The position numbers were made by a program, and so were the translations under genes. Under the pieces are notes generated by a model, which saw only the letters and a list, made by a program, of their open reading frames with translations, was not told the DNA's origin and did not search any database. Source: Streptomyces wedmorensis (GTDB taxonomy: Bacteria; Actinomycetota; Actinomycetes; Streptomycetales; Streptomycetaceae). From it: a stretch of DNA of 64,000 nt. Below, in pieces: positions 1 to 8,345 of this stretch. The stretch covers positions 1 through 64,000 of the forward strand of contig NZ_JNWK01000005.1 in the NCBI RefSeq assembly GCF_000716445.1, written 5' to 3'. Numbering within the stretch: position 1 is the first letter of the stretch; each line of letters begins with the position of its first letter.

Positions 1-1
1 C

Positions 2-73
2 ACCGCAGCCATCTGGCACAACCGGGCCAACGGAACATCACTGACCAGGTCATTGATCGCCTACGACCACTGA
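2..73 (+). pseudogene. 3' end of an IS5-like transposase (cut by the window edge)
   Basis: Frame 2 reads 23 residues ending in SLIAYDH and a TGA stop at 71-73. The WHNRANG...RSLIAYDH ending is what I recall as the C-terminus of IS5-family (DDE) transposases in Streptomyces. Only this tail is in the window, so completeness of the element cannot be judged. A rare CTAG lies at 96-99, and CTAG is the kind of target used by some IS5-group elements, so the element could end there. The family assignment rests on a short stretch and is moderately sure. Confidence 0.55.
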
Positions 74-102
74 CCAGCACTTCGGACTTACTCGTCTAGA
101 GG

Positions 103-152
103 GTGTCCTGCCGATCAGGCCCCGCGCTCGCGGGGCCTGATCGGCAGGACAC
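103..152. terminator. Perfect 24-bp hairpin, probable bidirectional terminator or IS-end repeat
   Basis: Arms 103-126 and 129-152 are exact reverse complements separated by only two bases. The hairpin lies between the transposase end (73) and the stop of the DUF2252 gene on the minus strand (192), so it could terminate both. The outer 18 bases also recur at 2550-2567, which a simple terminator would not predict. Confidence 0.7.
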
Positions 153-191
153 TCCTCAGGGCCGTTCGGGTGAGGGGCCCGGGGTGCCGGG

Positions 192-1535
192 TCAGGCGTC
201 CGGGGCCGCCGTGACCATGCCGGCGGCGATGGCCCCGCCGAGGGCCGCGTAGTCGTCGGCGTTCTGGCCGGCGTAGGCGAGGGCGAAGTCGGCGACGGCG
301 CGGTCGAAGACGTCGGTGGCCCCGAGGTAGGCGGCGATGGCGATCCGGTCGCCGGAGCGGGCGTGGGCGCGGGCCAGTGCCCGGCCGCAGAGCCGCGCGT
401 AGTCCCGCAGGGTGGCCGGGGACATGGTCTCGACCTCGGCGGAGCCCTTCATGTCGCGCAGCTGTCGCCAGTAGAAGTGGCGTTCCTGGGGTCCGGTCAT
501 CCAGCCGAGGAAGATGTCGCTGGCCGCCTGGGTGAGGCGCTGGCCGGACACGACGCGTCGGCCCTGGTGGGCGTACGCGGAGGGCGTGAGGTAGGGCTCC
601 AGGACGGAGGGGCCCGCTTCCTTGATCTGGAGGAAGAGCGGGTCGGTGGCGTCGCGTCCTTCGAGGAGGAGGACGAAGCAGCGGGTGCCGACGCTGCCGA
701 CTCCGACGACCTTGCGGGCGGCGTCGACGTAGCGGTAGCGGTCGAGCAGGACGCGCCGCTCCTCGGAGAGCGAGCTGCGGTAGTCGCTGAAGATCTTGCC
801 GAGGGTGACCCGGTCGACGTCGGTGACCCGTTCGAGCAGCGGCGGGTCGTCGATGAAGCGGCGGGTGCCGGAGGCGTCGGTCTCGGTGAGCTTGCCGAGG
901 GCCTGGAGGCTGGTGCGGCGGCGGGCGCGGGCGACCCCGTGGGCGAAGCGGGCGCGTCCGCCGCGGCGGACCAGCGGCAGCACGTCGTCGTCGATGGCGA
1001 TCCGCTCGTACCAGACGGCGAGCTCGCCGAGGCCGGCCAGGCGGCGCATGTTCGTCCGGTAGGACTCGACGGCCACGAGGGCGGCGCGGTGGGCCTTCGC
1101 CTTGGCGCTGCCGTTCTGGAGGGCGGCGACGGTGACGCTGGCGGCGAGCCTCTTGACGTCCCATTCGAAGGGGCCGGGCATCGTCTCGTCGAAGTCGTTC
1201 ACGTCGAAGAGGAGCGTCCGTTCGGGTGAGGCGTAGACACCGAAGTTCAGCAGATGGGCGTCGCCGCAGAGCTGGACGGTGAGTCCGGTGTGCTTCTGGG
1301 CTCCGAGGTCGGCGGCCATGACGGAGGCGGCGCCGCGGAGGAAGGCGAAGGGGGAGGCCGCCATTCTGCCGTACCTGATGGGGGCGAGGCCCGGCAGCCG
1401 GCCGGCGGACTCCGCTTCCAGGATGTGCAGCGCGTCGGGGCGCTGGGAGCTGGGTATCCAGCGGCCGTGGGAGGAGCGGGACGCGTGCTTGCGGGCGGCC
1501 TTGCCCTGTGCGGCGCGCTCCGACGGTGTCGTCAT
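192..1535 (-). CDS. DUF2252 family protein
   Basis: A 447-residue protein of the DUF2252 family, which has a kinase-like (phosphotransferase/HipA-like) fold and no settled function. Diagnostic stretches are RYGRM followed by SPFAFLRGAA near residues 54-70, CGDAHLLNFG near 89-98, and FDVNDFDETMPGPFEWDVKR shortly after. The CGDAH and DVNDFD blocks correspond to the catalytic loop and metal site of that fold. Length is normal for the family. The ATG at 1535 is preceded by a GGAGGG stretch about 10 bases upstream. It is transcribed away from the GntR gene at 1719, sharing a short upstream region with it, and ends at the hairpin 103-152. No signal peptide or membrane segment, so cytoplasmic. The substrate cannot be inferred. 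Confidence 0.9.
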   Translation of the reverse strand: MTTPSERAAQGKAARKHASRSSHGRWIPSSQRPDALHILEAESAGRLPGLAPIRYGRMAASPFAFLRGAASVMAADLGAQKHTGLTVQLCGDAHLLNFGVYASPERTLLFDVNDFDETMPGPFEWDVKRLAASVTVAALQNGSAKAKAHRAALVAVESYRTNMRRLAGLGELAVWYERIAIDDDVLPLVRRGGRARFAHGVARARRRTSLQALGKLTETDASGTRRFIDDPPLLERVTDVDRVTLGKIFSDYRSSLSEERRVLLDRYRYVDAARKVVGVGSVGTRCFVLLLEGRDATDPLFLQIKEAGPSVLEPYLTPSAYAHQGRRVVSGQRLTQAASDIFLGWMTGPQERHFYWRQLRDMKGSAEVETMSPATLRDYARLCGRALARAHARSGDRIAIAAYLGATDVFDRAVADFALAYAGQNADDYAALGGAIAAGMVTAAPDA

Positions 1536-1718
1536 CCGGCCCCACCCTCCTCTTCCGCAGTCGCGGTCTCGTGCCCGTCACCTGCTTCCCCATTACAAGG
1601 CGCGGTGCTCGTTTCGGCCACTCTGCCGGGCCGCTCTAGCAAAATGGTTTAGACCAATGATAGGAATTGATCACCCACCCGACCCATGTGGTCACGCTGA
1701 GCGAAGAGAGGGTTGATC

Positions 1719-2480
1719 ATGGCCGAGCCCGATTCCGAGGTGGCGGAACCGCCGCTCTATCTCCGGGTCGCCGCCGCCCTGCGCGAGGACCTCGCCGAAG
1801 CGCGCATCGCCCCGGGCAGCCGGCTCCCGTCGGAACGTTCCCTGGCGCAGCGCTACCACGTCAACCGGCAGACCGTGCGCAGCGCGCTCCAGCTCCTCCG
1901 GGACGAGCGGCTCGTGGTCACCGACCGGCGCGGGACGTTCGCCGCCGGCACCGGCGGCACGGCATATACCGAGCCGGTCGCCCCCGCCCTGACGGCCCGT
2001 CGGCCGACGTTCCCCGGCGGCCCCCGTGCCGCCGAGGCGCTGGTGCGGGCCTCGTTGACCTGGGAGCCACCGCCCACCCCGCTGACGCCCCGCCTGCTCC
2101 TCGCCCCCGGCGAGCCGACGCTCGTCCACCGGCACGTGGTGCTCGGGCCGCACGGAGCCGCGCTCCAGCGCGCGGTGTCGTGGTTCTCGCGGCGGGCCGT
2201 CACCGAGATCCCCCAACTGGCCCGCTACCGGAGGGGCAAGGACTGCCACCGGCAGCCCGACCTGCGCCTGCTGTACCACTGGATGCACCAGGCGGGGCTG
2301 CGCGTCACCCACCGGGAGTCGGTCGGCGTGCCGCCGGCTCCCACCGCGACGACGGCCGGCGGCGCGGCCCGGCTGCTCGTCCACCGGGTGGTCAGCGACC
2401 AGCACGGGCATGCCCTGGAGATCACGGACATCGACTTCGCGGCCCAGTCGGCGCCCTGGACCTACGAGTTCAGCGCCTGA
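1719..2480 (+). CDS. GntR family transcriptional regulator (HutC/UTRA type)
   Basis: A 253-residue regulator. The N-terminal winged helix-turn-helix spans about residues 12-75, with PPLYLRVAAALREDL, GSRLPSERSLAQRY and NRQTVRSALQLLRDERLV, the classic GntR pattern. The rest fits the UTRA ligand-binding domain of the HutC subfamily, which binds small metabolites. The ATG at 1719 has AGAGAGGG ending six bases upstream; an in-frame TTG at 1713 lies too close to that ribosome site. It is divergent from the DUF2252 gene and convergent with the APC permease at 2572, with a strong hairpin between. Control of the divergent DUF2252 gene or the permease is possible but is inference. No operator palindrome stands out upstream. 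Confidence 0.88.
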   Translation: MAEPDSEVAEPPLYLRVAAALREDLAEARIAPGSRLPSERSLAQRYHVNRQTVRSALQLLRDERLVVTDRRGTFAAGTGGTAYTEPVAPALTARRPTFPGGPRAAEALVRASLTWEPPPTPLTPRLLLAPGEPTLVHRHVVLGPHGAALQRAVSWFSRRAVTEIPQLARYRRGKDCHRQPDLRLLYHWMHQAGLRVTHRESVGVPPAPTATTAGGAARLLVHRVVSDQHGHALEITDIDFAAQSAPWTYEFSA

Positions 2481-2486
2481 ACCACA

Positions 2487-2526
2487 GGCCGCCCCGTGCC
2501 CGGCACTCGCGGGGCACGGGGCGGCC
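2487..2526. terminator. Bidirectional rho-independent-like terminator
   Basis: Arms 2487-2501 and 2512-2526 are 15-base perfect reverse complements with a 10-base loop. It starts seven bases after the GntR stop and lies about 45 bases beyond the stop of the convergent permease gene, so it can serve both. Confidence 0.8.
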
Positions 2527-2549
2527 GTTCTCGTCGGCGGGTCGAGCCC

Positions 2550-2567
2550 GGCCTGATCGGCAGGACA
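2550..2567 (+). repeat. 18-base repeat shared with the left-edge hairpin
   Basis: The 18-mer beginning GGCCTGATCGG is identical to 134-151 and inverted relative to 104-121. With 104-121 it brackets a 2.46-kb segment holding the DUF2252 and GntR genes. A CTAG tetranucleotide sits a few bases outside each end (96-99 and 2572-2575). It could equally be a conserved part of two terminators. Confidence 0.6.
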
Positions 2568-2571
2568 GGAC

Positions 2572-4104
2572 CTAGACGATGCCCTCCGCGATCTCCGCCT
2601 CCTCGCGGGCCGTCCCGTACGCCGTCGGGGTGCCGTACGAGCGGCGGGCGACGTACCACCAGACGCTGGCCAGGACGAGGACGACGGCGAGCGCGATCAC
2701 GGCGTAGTTCATGGTGTCGACGGTGACCGGGGACTTCTGCGGCAGGCAGAAGAGGACGGTCACGAAGGCGACCCAGACGACGGCGGTCCAGCCGATCGGC
2801 TTGCTCCAGCGGCCCAGGGACCAGGGGCCGGGGACGAACCGGTCGCCGGCACGCAGTCGCAGATAGATCGGGATGGCGTAGGCGGGCGTGATGCCGATGA
2901 CGTTGATCGCGGTGACGGCGCCGTACGCGGTGGCGGAGTAGAGCGAGGGCACGGCGAGCAGCGCGGCCACGGCGACCGCGAGCCAGACGGCCGGGACGGG
3001 GGTCTGGGTGCGGGTGCTGACCTTCCGCCAGAGGGCGGAGCCGGGGAGGGCGTTGTCGCGGCTGAAGGCGAAGACCATGCGGCTCGCGGCGGCGACCTCG
3101 GCGTTGCCGCAGAAGAGCTGGGCGACGATGACGACGAGCAGCAGGGCGGTGGCGCCGCCGGAGCCGAGGGCGTCGAGGAAGATCTGGGCGGGCGGGACGC
3201 CGGTGGCGCTGTTCTGCGTGGCGGCGTAGTCCTGGATGGCGAAGCTCAGTCCGGCGAGGAGGGCGAAGCCGGCGACCCAGGAGACCCAGATGGCCCGCAC
3301 GATGCCCTTGGCGGCGGTGACGGAGGCGTTGGAGGTCTCCTCGGAGAGGTGGGCGGAGGCGTCGTAGCCGGAGAACGTGTACTGGGCGAGGAGCAGGCCG
3401 ACGGCGGCGACGTAGAAGGGGTTGGCCCAGCCGGTGTCGTTGACGAACTCGGTGAAGACGAAGCCGACGGACCGGTGGCGGTCGGGGACGAAGGCGAGGG
3501 CACCGACGATGAGCGCCACCCCGGCCAGGTGCCACCAGACGCTGATCGAGTTGAGCACGCTGACGAGGCGGACGCCGAACAGGTTCAGGACGGCGTGCAG
3601 CAGCAGGATCGCGAGGAAGATGAGGAAGGTGGAGCCGGCGGTGGGTTCGAAGCCCCATTGCAGGTTGAGGAAGGCACCGGTGAAGAGGGCGGCACCGTAG
3701 TCGATGCCGGCGATGGCGCCGAGCAGGCCGAGCAGGTTCAGCCAGCCGGTGTACCAGCCCCAGCGGCGGCCGCCGAGCCGGTCCGCCATGTAGTAGAGCG
3801 CGCCGGAGGTCGGGTAGGCGCTGGTCACCTCGGCGAGGGCGAGGCCCACGCACAGCACGAAGAGGCCGACGCCGGCCCATCCCCAGAGCATCACGGCGGG
3901 GCCGCCGGTGCCCATGCCGAAGCCGTAGAGGGTCATGCAGCCGGAGAGGACGGAGATGACGGAGAAGCTGATCGCGAAGTTGCCGAAGCCGCCCATGCGG
4001 CGGGCGAGGACCGGCTGGTAGCCGAGCTCTCTCAGCCGCGCCTCCTCGTCGTGGGCGCCGGGTGGCTTGCGTATCGCGTCGGCGGGGGCCGCGGTGCGGG
4101 ACAT
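2572..4104 (-). CDS. Amino acid permease, APC superfamily
   Basis: A 510-residue integral membrane transporter with about twelve hydrophobic segments. After a polar N-terminus ending in RLRELGYQPVLARRMGGFG come NFAISFSVISVLSGCMTLYG and later LALAEVTSAYPTSGALYY, the signature region of the amino acid/GABA permease group of APC transporters. A YADxxxL-type soluble domain is absent, so it is a simple proton-coupled carrier. Substrate is probably an amino acid, GABA or polyamine. The ATG at 4104 has an ideal GGAGG seven bases upstream. The unknown gene at 4188-5162 lies 83 bases upstream on the same strand, so the two may be co-transcribed. The stop is near the 18-base repeat and shared terminator. 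Confidence 0.9.
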   Translation of the reverse strand: MSRTAAPADAIRKPPGAHDEEARLRELGYQPVLARRMGGFGNFAISFSVISVLSGCMTLYGFGMGTGGPAVMLWGWAGVGLFVLCVGLALAEVTSAYPTSGALYYMADRLGGRRWGWYTGWLNLLGLLGAIAGIDYGAALFTGAFLNLQWGFEPTAGSTFLIFLAILLLHAVLNLFGVRLVSVLNSISVWWHLAGVALIVGALAFVPDRHRSVGFVFTEFVNDTGWANPFYVAAVGLLLAQYTFSGYDASAHLSEETSNASVTAAKGIVRAIWVSWVAGFALLAGLSFAIQDYAATQNSATGVPPAQIFLDALGSGGATALLLVVIVAQLFCGNAEVAAASRMVFAFSRDNALPGSALWRKVSTRTQTPVPAVWLAVAVAALLAVPSLYSATAYGAVTAINVIGITPAYAIPIYLRLRAGDRFVPGPWSLGRWSKPIGWTAVVWVAFVTVLFCLPQKSPVTVDTMNYAVIALAVVLVLASVWWYVARRSYGTPTAYGTAREEAEIAEGIV

Positions 4105-4128
4105 GGGTTACCTCCGGGGGGACGGGCG

Positions 4129-4164
4129 GTGAGCGGGGGTGAAGGCGTGAGCGGGGGTGAAGGC
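4129..4164. repeat. Two-copy 18-bp tandem repeat
   Basis: Two perfect copies of an 18-base unit (GTGAGCGGGGGTGAAGGC) followed by a partial third. It occupies most of the gap between the permease start and the upstream gene. Probably slippage-generated, with no function evident. Confidence 0.85.
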
Positions 4165-4187
4165 GTGCGCGGGGACCCGGCGGGGAT

Positions 4188-5162
4188 TCAGCCGCCGAGA
4201 CAGCGGGCGCGGGCGCGCAGGAAGACCTCTTCGGCCAGGTCGCGGTCGTCCGGGCGGGCCGTCCGGTAGGCCCAGGGCAGCGTCGTGTAGTAGGGGCCGA
4301 GCGCCTCGAAGACCCGGGCCGCGTCGGGGAAGCGGAGGGCGCCGAACAGGGCGTGCGCGAGGTGGTTGAGGTCGAGCAGCGAGGCCTCGTCGGTGGCGCA
4401 GAAGAGGAACCAGTCGTCGAGTGCGCGGCGGGCGTCGCGTACGGCGTCCTCGGCGACCCAGTGGAGGTCGAGGGCGCGCTCGTGGCCTCGTTCGCGGCGG
4501 TAGCGCTCGACGCGGACGTAGAGCGGGAGCGCGTGCAGGGCGGAGCCGACGGGGGCCGACGAGGCGGCCCAGTAGGAGTAGTTGACGGCTTCGGAGAGCG
4601 GTCCCGGGCGGCGGGTGTAGACGAACTGGAGCATGCGGTGGTGCGCTTCGCGGTTGTACGGGTCGCGCTTCTCGGCCTCGGCGAGCAGGCCCCAGGGGCC
4701 GGGCGGCAGCATGGGGGCGGGCGGGGTGAGCCGGTGCTCGGCCATGTGCTGGCGGTCGTCGAGGGCGGCGAGGGCGATGAGGCACACCCAGGGGACCGGG
4801 TCGGCGGGGGACCGTTCGGCGGCCTCGCGGCAGGCGGTCCAGGCCTCCTGCCAGAGCTCGCGGGTGCGGGCGTGGCCGGCGCGGTGGGCGCGTACGGCCC
4901 GCTCGACGGCGACGCGGCTGTGCATCACGGCGGCGGCGGGGCTTTCGGGCTGCTCGGCGCGCCAGGTGTGGACGACGTCGGTGCCGGCGGCGACGGCGGC
5001 GAGGACCTGGGTGCGCCGGGTCCAGCCGTCCCAACCCGCCGTCTCGTCGAGCAACCGCGCCATGGCCACCCAGCGGCCGGTGCGTAAGTCCTGGACGGCG
5101 TTCCGCAGGGCGTGGTCGTGGCCCGCGGGGTGGTAGACGGGCCGGAAGCCGTGCGCGGCCAT
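4188..5162 (-). CDS. Conserved hypothetical protein, helical-repeat-like
   Basis: A 324-residue soluble protein I cannot assign to a named family. It starts MAAHGFRPVYHP and is rich in Ala, Arg, Trp and Leu, with regularly spaced helices such as WQEAWTACREAAERSPADPVPW and WGLLAEAEKRDPYNREAHHRM cut into 30-40-residue steps, reminiscent of TPR or related repeats. No signal peptide, membrane span or catalytic motif is visible. It is preceded by a 300-bp non-coding region and followed after 83 bases by the APC permease on the same strand. The coding call rests on strong third-position GC bias in this frame and the clean protein composition. A scaffolding or regulatory role would be a guess. Confidence 0.75.
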   Translation of the reverse strand: MAAHGFRPVYHPAGHDHALRNAVQDLRTGRWVAMARLLDETAGWDGWTRRTQVLAAVAAGTDVVHTWRAEQPESPAAAVMHSRVAVERAVRAHRAGHARTRELWQEAWTACREAAERSPADPVPWVCLIALAALDDRQHMAEHRLTPPAPMLPPGPWGLLAEAEKRDPYNREAHHRMLQFVYTRRPGPLSEAVNYSYWAASSAPVGSALHALPLYVRVERYRRERGHERALDLHWVAEDAVRDARRALDDWFLFCATDEASLLDLNHLAHALFGALRFPDAARVFEALGPYYTTLPWAYRTARPDDRDLAEEVFLRARARCLGG

Positions 5163-5463
5163 CAGGGGGTGGGGCGTGGTGTGGATGACATGGGTCCTCG
5201 GTGGATGGAGGGGGTGGTCAGTCCCCCGGCGGGCGTCCCGGCCGTTGATCGGCGATCACTATAGAGGGCGATGGACGCGACCGGTCCACATTCTTATGCG
5301 ACAGCAACTATCAGGCCAACGACCGAATTTGACTTACTGTCAGGTAGATCTGCGGACTTGACGGGATCAGCCGCCGAGGCTTGACGGCGGTCCGCCGCGA
5401 CGGCACCCTGACCCCTTTCGGTGATCGGATGATCACCGTCGGTCCAGGGACGGGAGCAGCACG
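5163..5463. promoter_or_regulatory. Divergent promoter region of the permease unit and the glp-like operon
   Basis: 301 bases with no gene, less GC-rich than its surroundings (5290-5350). A perfect inverted repeat, CGGTGATC-ggat-GATCACCG, lies at 5419-5438, 25 bases upstream of the kinase ATG, and is a good operator candidate for the downstream operon. GGGACGGGAGCAGC just before the ATG supplies the ribosome site. I cannot place -35/-10 boxes confidently. Confidence 0.55.
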
Positions 5464-6927
5464 ATGACAGGCCGCCCGGTACTCGCCGTCGACCAGGGCA
5501 CCTCGGGCACGAAGGCCCTCGTCCTCTGTCCGGAGCGCGGGGTCGTCGGCAGCGGCACCGCCCCGGTCCGGCCCCGCTACCTGCCGGGCGGGCTCGTCGA
5601 GGTCGACCCGCGTGAGCTGTACGACTCCGTGGTCGCCGCCGGGCGGGCGGCGCTCGCCGAGGCGGGCACCGCCGTCGAGGCGGTGGGCCTCGCGAACCAG
5701 GGCGAGACCGTGCTCGCCTGGGACCCGGCCACCGGCGATCCCCTCACCGACGCCCTGGTGTGGCAGGACCGCAGGGCGGCCGCCGTCTGCGCCGGACTCG
5801 ACGCGGACGCCGAGCGCCTCCGGCACCTGACGGGCCTCCCGGTCGACCCGTACTTCGCCGCGCCGAAGATGGCCTGGATCCGCCGCCACGCCACCGGCGC
5901 CGGGGTGGTCACCACCAGCGACGCGTGGCTCGTCCACCGGCTGACGGGCGCGTTCGTCACCGACGCGGCGACGGCCGGACGGACCGGACTCCTCGACCTG
6001 GACACGGTCGCCTGGTCGGACACCGCCCTCGACCTGTACGGGCTCGGCGGCGAGCGACTGCCCCGGGTGGTGGACTGCGACACCCCGGTGGGCACCACGA
6101 CCGCTTTCGGTCCGCCGCTGCCGCTCACCGGCCTCCTGGTGGACCAGCAGGCGGCCCTGCTCGCCCAGAGCGCCGACGACCCGGCCGCCGTCAAGTGCAC
6201 CTACGGGACCGGGGCCTTCCTCCTCGCGCAGACCGGCCCCGAGCCCCGCCGGGCCGCCTCGGGCCTGGTGAGCTGCGTCGCCTGGCGGCTCGGCGGACAC
6301 GTGACCCACTGCCTGGACGGACAGGTGTACACGGTCGCCTCGGCCGTCCGCTGGCTCACCGACCTCGGCGTGATCGCCGGGGCCGGGGAGCTCGACGCGG
6401 TCGGCGGCGCCGTGCCGGACTCCGGCGGCGTCACGTTCGTGCCCGCGTTCGCGGGGCTCGCCGCGCCCTGGTGGCGGGGCGACGTGCGCGGCTCGCTCAC
6501 CGGACTCGGCCTGGACACCGGCCCGGGCCACCTGGTCAGGGCCCTCTGCGAAGGGATCGCCGCCCAGGTCGTGGAGCTGGCCTCGGCGACCGCGACGGAC
6601 CGGGGCGCGCCGCCGTCCGCGCTGCGCGCCGACGGGGGCCTGACCCGGTCCGCGCTGCTCATGCAGACCCAGGCCGACCTGCTGCAACTGCCCGTCGAGG
6701 TCTCCTCGTCACCCGACGCCACGGCCCTCGGGGTCGGTGCGGTGGCCCGGCTCGGGCGCCACCCGGGGCTCACCCTCCGCGAGGCCGCGCCCGAGTGGAA
6801 GCCCGCGGCCGTGTACCAGCCGCGGATCTCGGGGGACGAGGCGGCCTCGCGGCTGGCCCGGTTCCGTGCCGAGGTGGCGGCGCTGGTCGACCGCTCCGGG
6901 GGCGGCGACGCCCCGGGTGCGGCCTGA
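5464..6927 (+). CDS. FGGY carbohydrate kinase, glycerol kinase-like
   Basis: A 487-residue member of the FGGY sugar/polyol kinase family. The N-terminal ATP-binding phosphate-1 loop reads VDQGTSGTKALVL (residues 7-19). Other family blocks are VWQDRRAA, DAWLVHRLTGAFVTDAATAGRTG, the GTGAF phosphate-2 region and the C-terminal GLTRSALLMQTQADLLQLPV region. It should phosphorylate a polyol at the expense of ATP. The next two genes, GlpA- and GlpB-like, point to glycerol, making sn-glycerol 3-phosphate. The phosphate-1 loop has GTSGTK rather than the GTTSSR usual in housekeeping glycerol kinase, so another polyol remains possible. The stop overlaps the next start (TGATG), indicating translational coupling. 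Confidence 0.82.
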   Translation: MTGRPVLAVDQGTSGTKALVLCPERGVVGSGTAPVRPRYLPGGLVEVDPRELYDSVVAAGRAALAEAGTAVEAVGLANQGETVLAWDPATGDPLTDALVWQDRRAAAVCAGLDADAERLRHLTGLPVDPYFAAPKMAWIRRHATGAGVVTTSDAWLVHRLTGAFVTDAATAGRTGLLDLDTVAWSDTALDLYGLGGERLPRVVDCDTPVGTTTAFGPPLPLTGLLVDQQAALLAQSADDPAAVKCTYGTGAFLLAQTGPEPRRAASGLVSCVAWRLGGHVTHCLDGQVYTVASAVRWLTDLGVIAGAGELDAVGGAVPDSGGVTFVPAFAGLAAPWWRGDVRGSLTGLGLDTGPGHLVRALCEGIAAQVVELASATATDRGAPPSALRADGGLTRSALLMQTQADLLQLPVEVSSSPDATALGVGAVARLGRHPGLTLREAAPEWKPAAVYQPRISGDEAASRLARFRAEVAALVDRSGGGDAPGAA

Positions 6928-8345
6928 TGGGCGTCACGCGGAGGGGCCCCCTCCCGGGCGACGGGGACCCGGCGTACGACGTCGTGGTCGTCGGCGCCGG
7001 AGTCGTCGGCGCCGCCATCGCCCGCGCGCTCGCCCGCCACCCGCTGCGGGTCGCGCTCGTGGACGCGGCGGACGACGTCGGGGACGGTACGTCGAAGGCC
7101 AACACCGCCATCCTGCACACCGGATTCGACGCGGTCCCCGGCACCCTGGAGGCACGGCTCGTCCGCGAGGGACACCGACTGCTCGACGCGTACGCGCGGC
7201 AGACGGGCATCCCGGTGGAGCCGCTGGGCGCGCTGCTCGTCGCCTGGGACGAGCAGCAGCGGGCCGCGCTCCCCCGCCTCGCGCAGAAGGCGGAGCGCAA
7301 CGGACACCGCACGACACGCCTGCTGTCGGCGCCGGAACTCGCCCTCCGGGAACCGCACCTGGGCGCCGGTGCGCTGGCCGCGCTCGAGGTGCCGGGCGAG
7401 TCCGTCATCTGCCCGTGGACGACGACCCTGGCGTACGCGACGCAGGCCGTCCGCTCGGGGGTGGACCTGCATCTGAGCTGCCGGGTGGAGGAGGTGCGTC
7501 CGGGCGATCCGTACCACCGGCTCGTCACCCGGCGCGGGGTGCTCGGGGCCCGCCACCTGGTCAACGCCTGCGGGCTGCACGCCGACGGCTTCGACGCGCT
7601 GCTCGGGCGCGCGGACTTCACCGTCACCCCGCGCAGGGGCCAGCTCGTCGTCTTCGACAAGTTCGCCCGCGACCTCGTCCGGCACATCCTGCTGCCCGTC
7701 CCCGGGCCGCTCGGCAAGGGCGTGCTCGTCTCGCCGACCGTGTACGGCAACGTGATGCTGGGGCCCACCGCCGAGGACCTGGACGACAAGACCGCGACCG
7801 GCACGACGGCCGAGGGGCTCGCCGGGCTGCGCGAGCAGGGCGGCCGGATCCTCCCGGCCCTCCTCGACGAGGAGGTCACCGCCGTCTACGCCGGGCTGCG
7901 GGCCGCCACCGGTCAGGAGGACTACCGGATCGCCGCCCATCCCGCCCTGCGGTACGTGACCGTGGGCGGCATCCGCTCCACCGGGCTCACCGCCTCCCTG
8001 GCCATCGCCGACCACGTGCTCGGGCTCCTCGCCGACTGCGGACTCGACCCGGGCCCCGAGCGGCCCCTCGCGCCGGTCCGCATGCCGAACCTCGGCGAGA
8101 GCTTCCCCCGGCCGTACCGCGACGCCGGACTCATCGCCCGCAATGCGGAGTTCGGCGCGATCGTGTGCCACTGCGAGCGGGTGACCCGCGGCGAGATCCG
8201 GGCCGCGTTCACGTCGACGATCCCACCGGCCGGACCGGACGGGCTGCGCCGCAGGACCCGGGCCCGCGGCGGACGCTGCCAGGGCCACTTCTGCGGCGCG
8301 GAGCTGCGGGCACTGAGCGAGGAGTACGGGGAAGGGACCCGGTGA
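6927..8345 (+). CDS. GlpA-like FAD-dependent glycerol-3-phosphate dehydrogenase with BFD [2Fe-2S] domain
   Basis: A 472-residue flavoprotein. The Rossmann FAD motif VVVVGAGVVGAAIARALA lies near residues 13-30. A DAO-type domain follows, with SKANTAILHTGFD typical of GlpA/GlpO and RRGQLVVFDK in the middle. The C-terminal part has a BFD-like iron-sulfur site: CHCERVTRGEI, then after about 30 residues RCQGHFC, giving four cysteines in a CxC...Cx4C arrangement. The expected reaction is oxidation of glycerol 3-phosphate to dihydroxyacetone phosphate, passing electrons through the iron-sulfur cluster. The ATG overlaps the kinase stop and its own stop overlaps the next GTG (GTGA), so the three proteins are probably made in stoichiometric amounts. 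Confidence 0.83.
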   Translation: MGVTRRGPLPGDGDPAYDVVVVGAGVVGAAIARALARHPLRVALVDAADDVGDGTSKANTAILHTGFDAVPGTLEARLVREGHRLLDAYARQTGIPVEPLGALLVAWDEQQRAALPRLAQKAERNGHRTTRLLSAPELALREPHLGAGALAALEVPGESVICPWTTTLAYATQAVRSGVDLHLSCRVEEVRPGDPYHRLVTRRGVLGARHLVNACGLHADGFDALLGRADFTVTPRRGQLVVFDKFARDLVRHILLPVPGPLGKGVLVSPTVYGNVMLGPTAEDLDDKTATGTTAEGLAGLREQGGRILPALLDEEVTAVYAGLRAATGQEDYRIAAHPALRYVTVGGIRSTGLTASLAIADHVLGLLADCGLDPGPERPLAPVRMPNLGESFPRPYRDAGLIARNAEFGAIVCHCERVTRGEIRAAFTSTIPPAGPDGLRRRTRARGGRCQGHFCGAELRALSEEYGEGTR

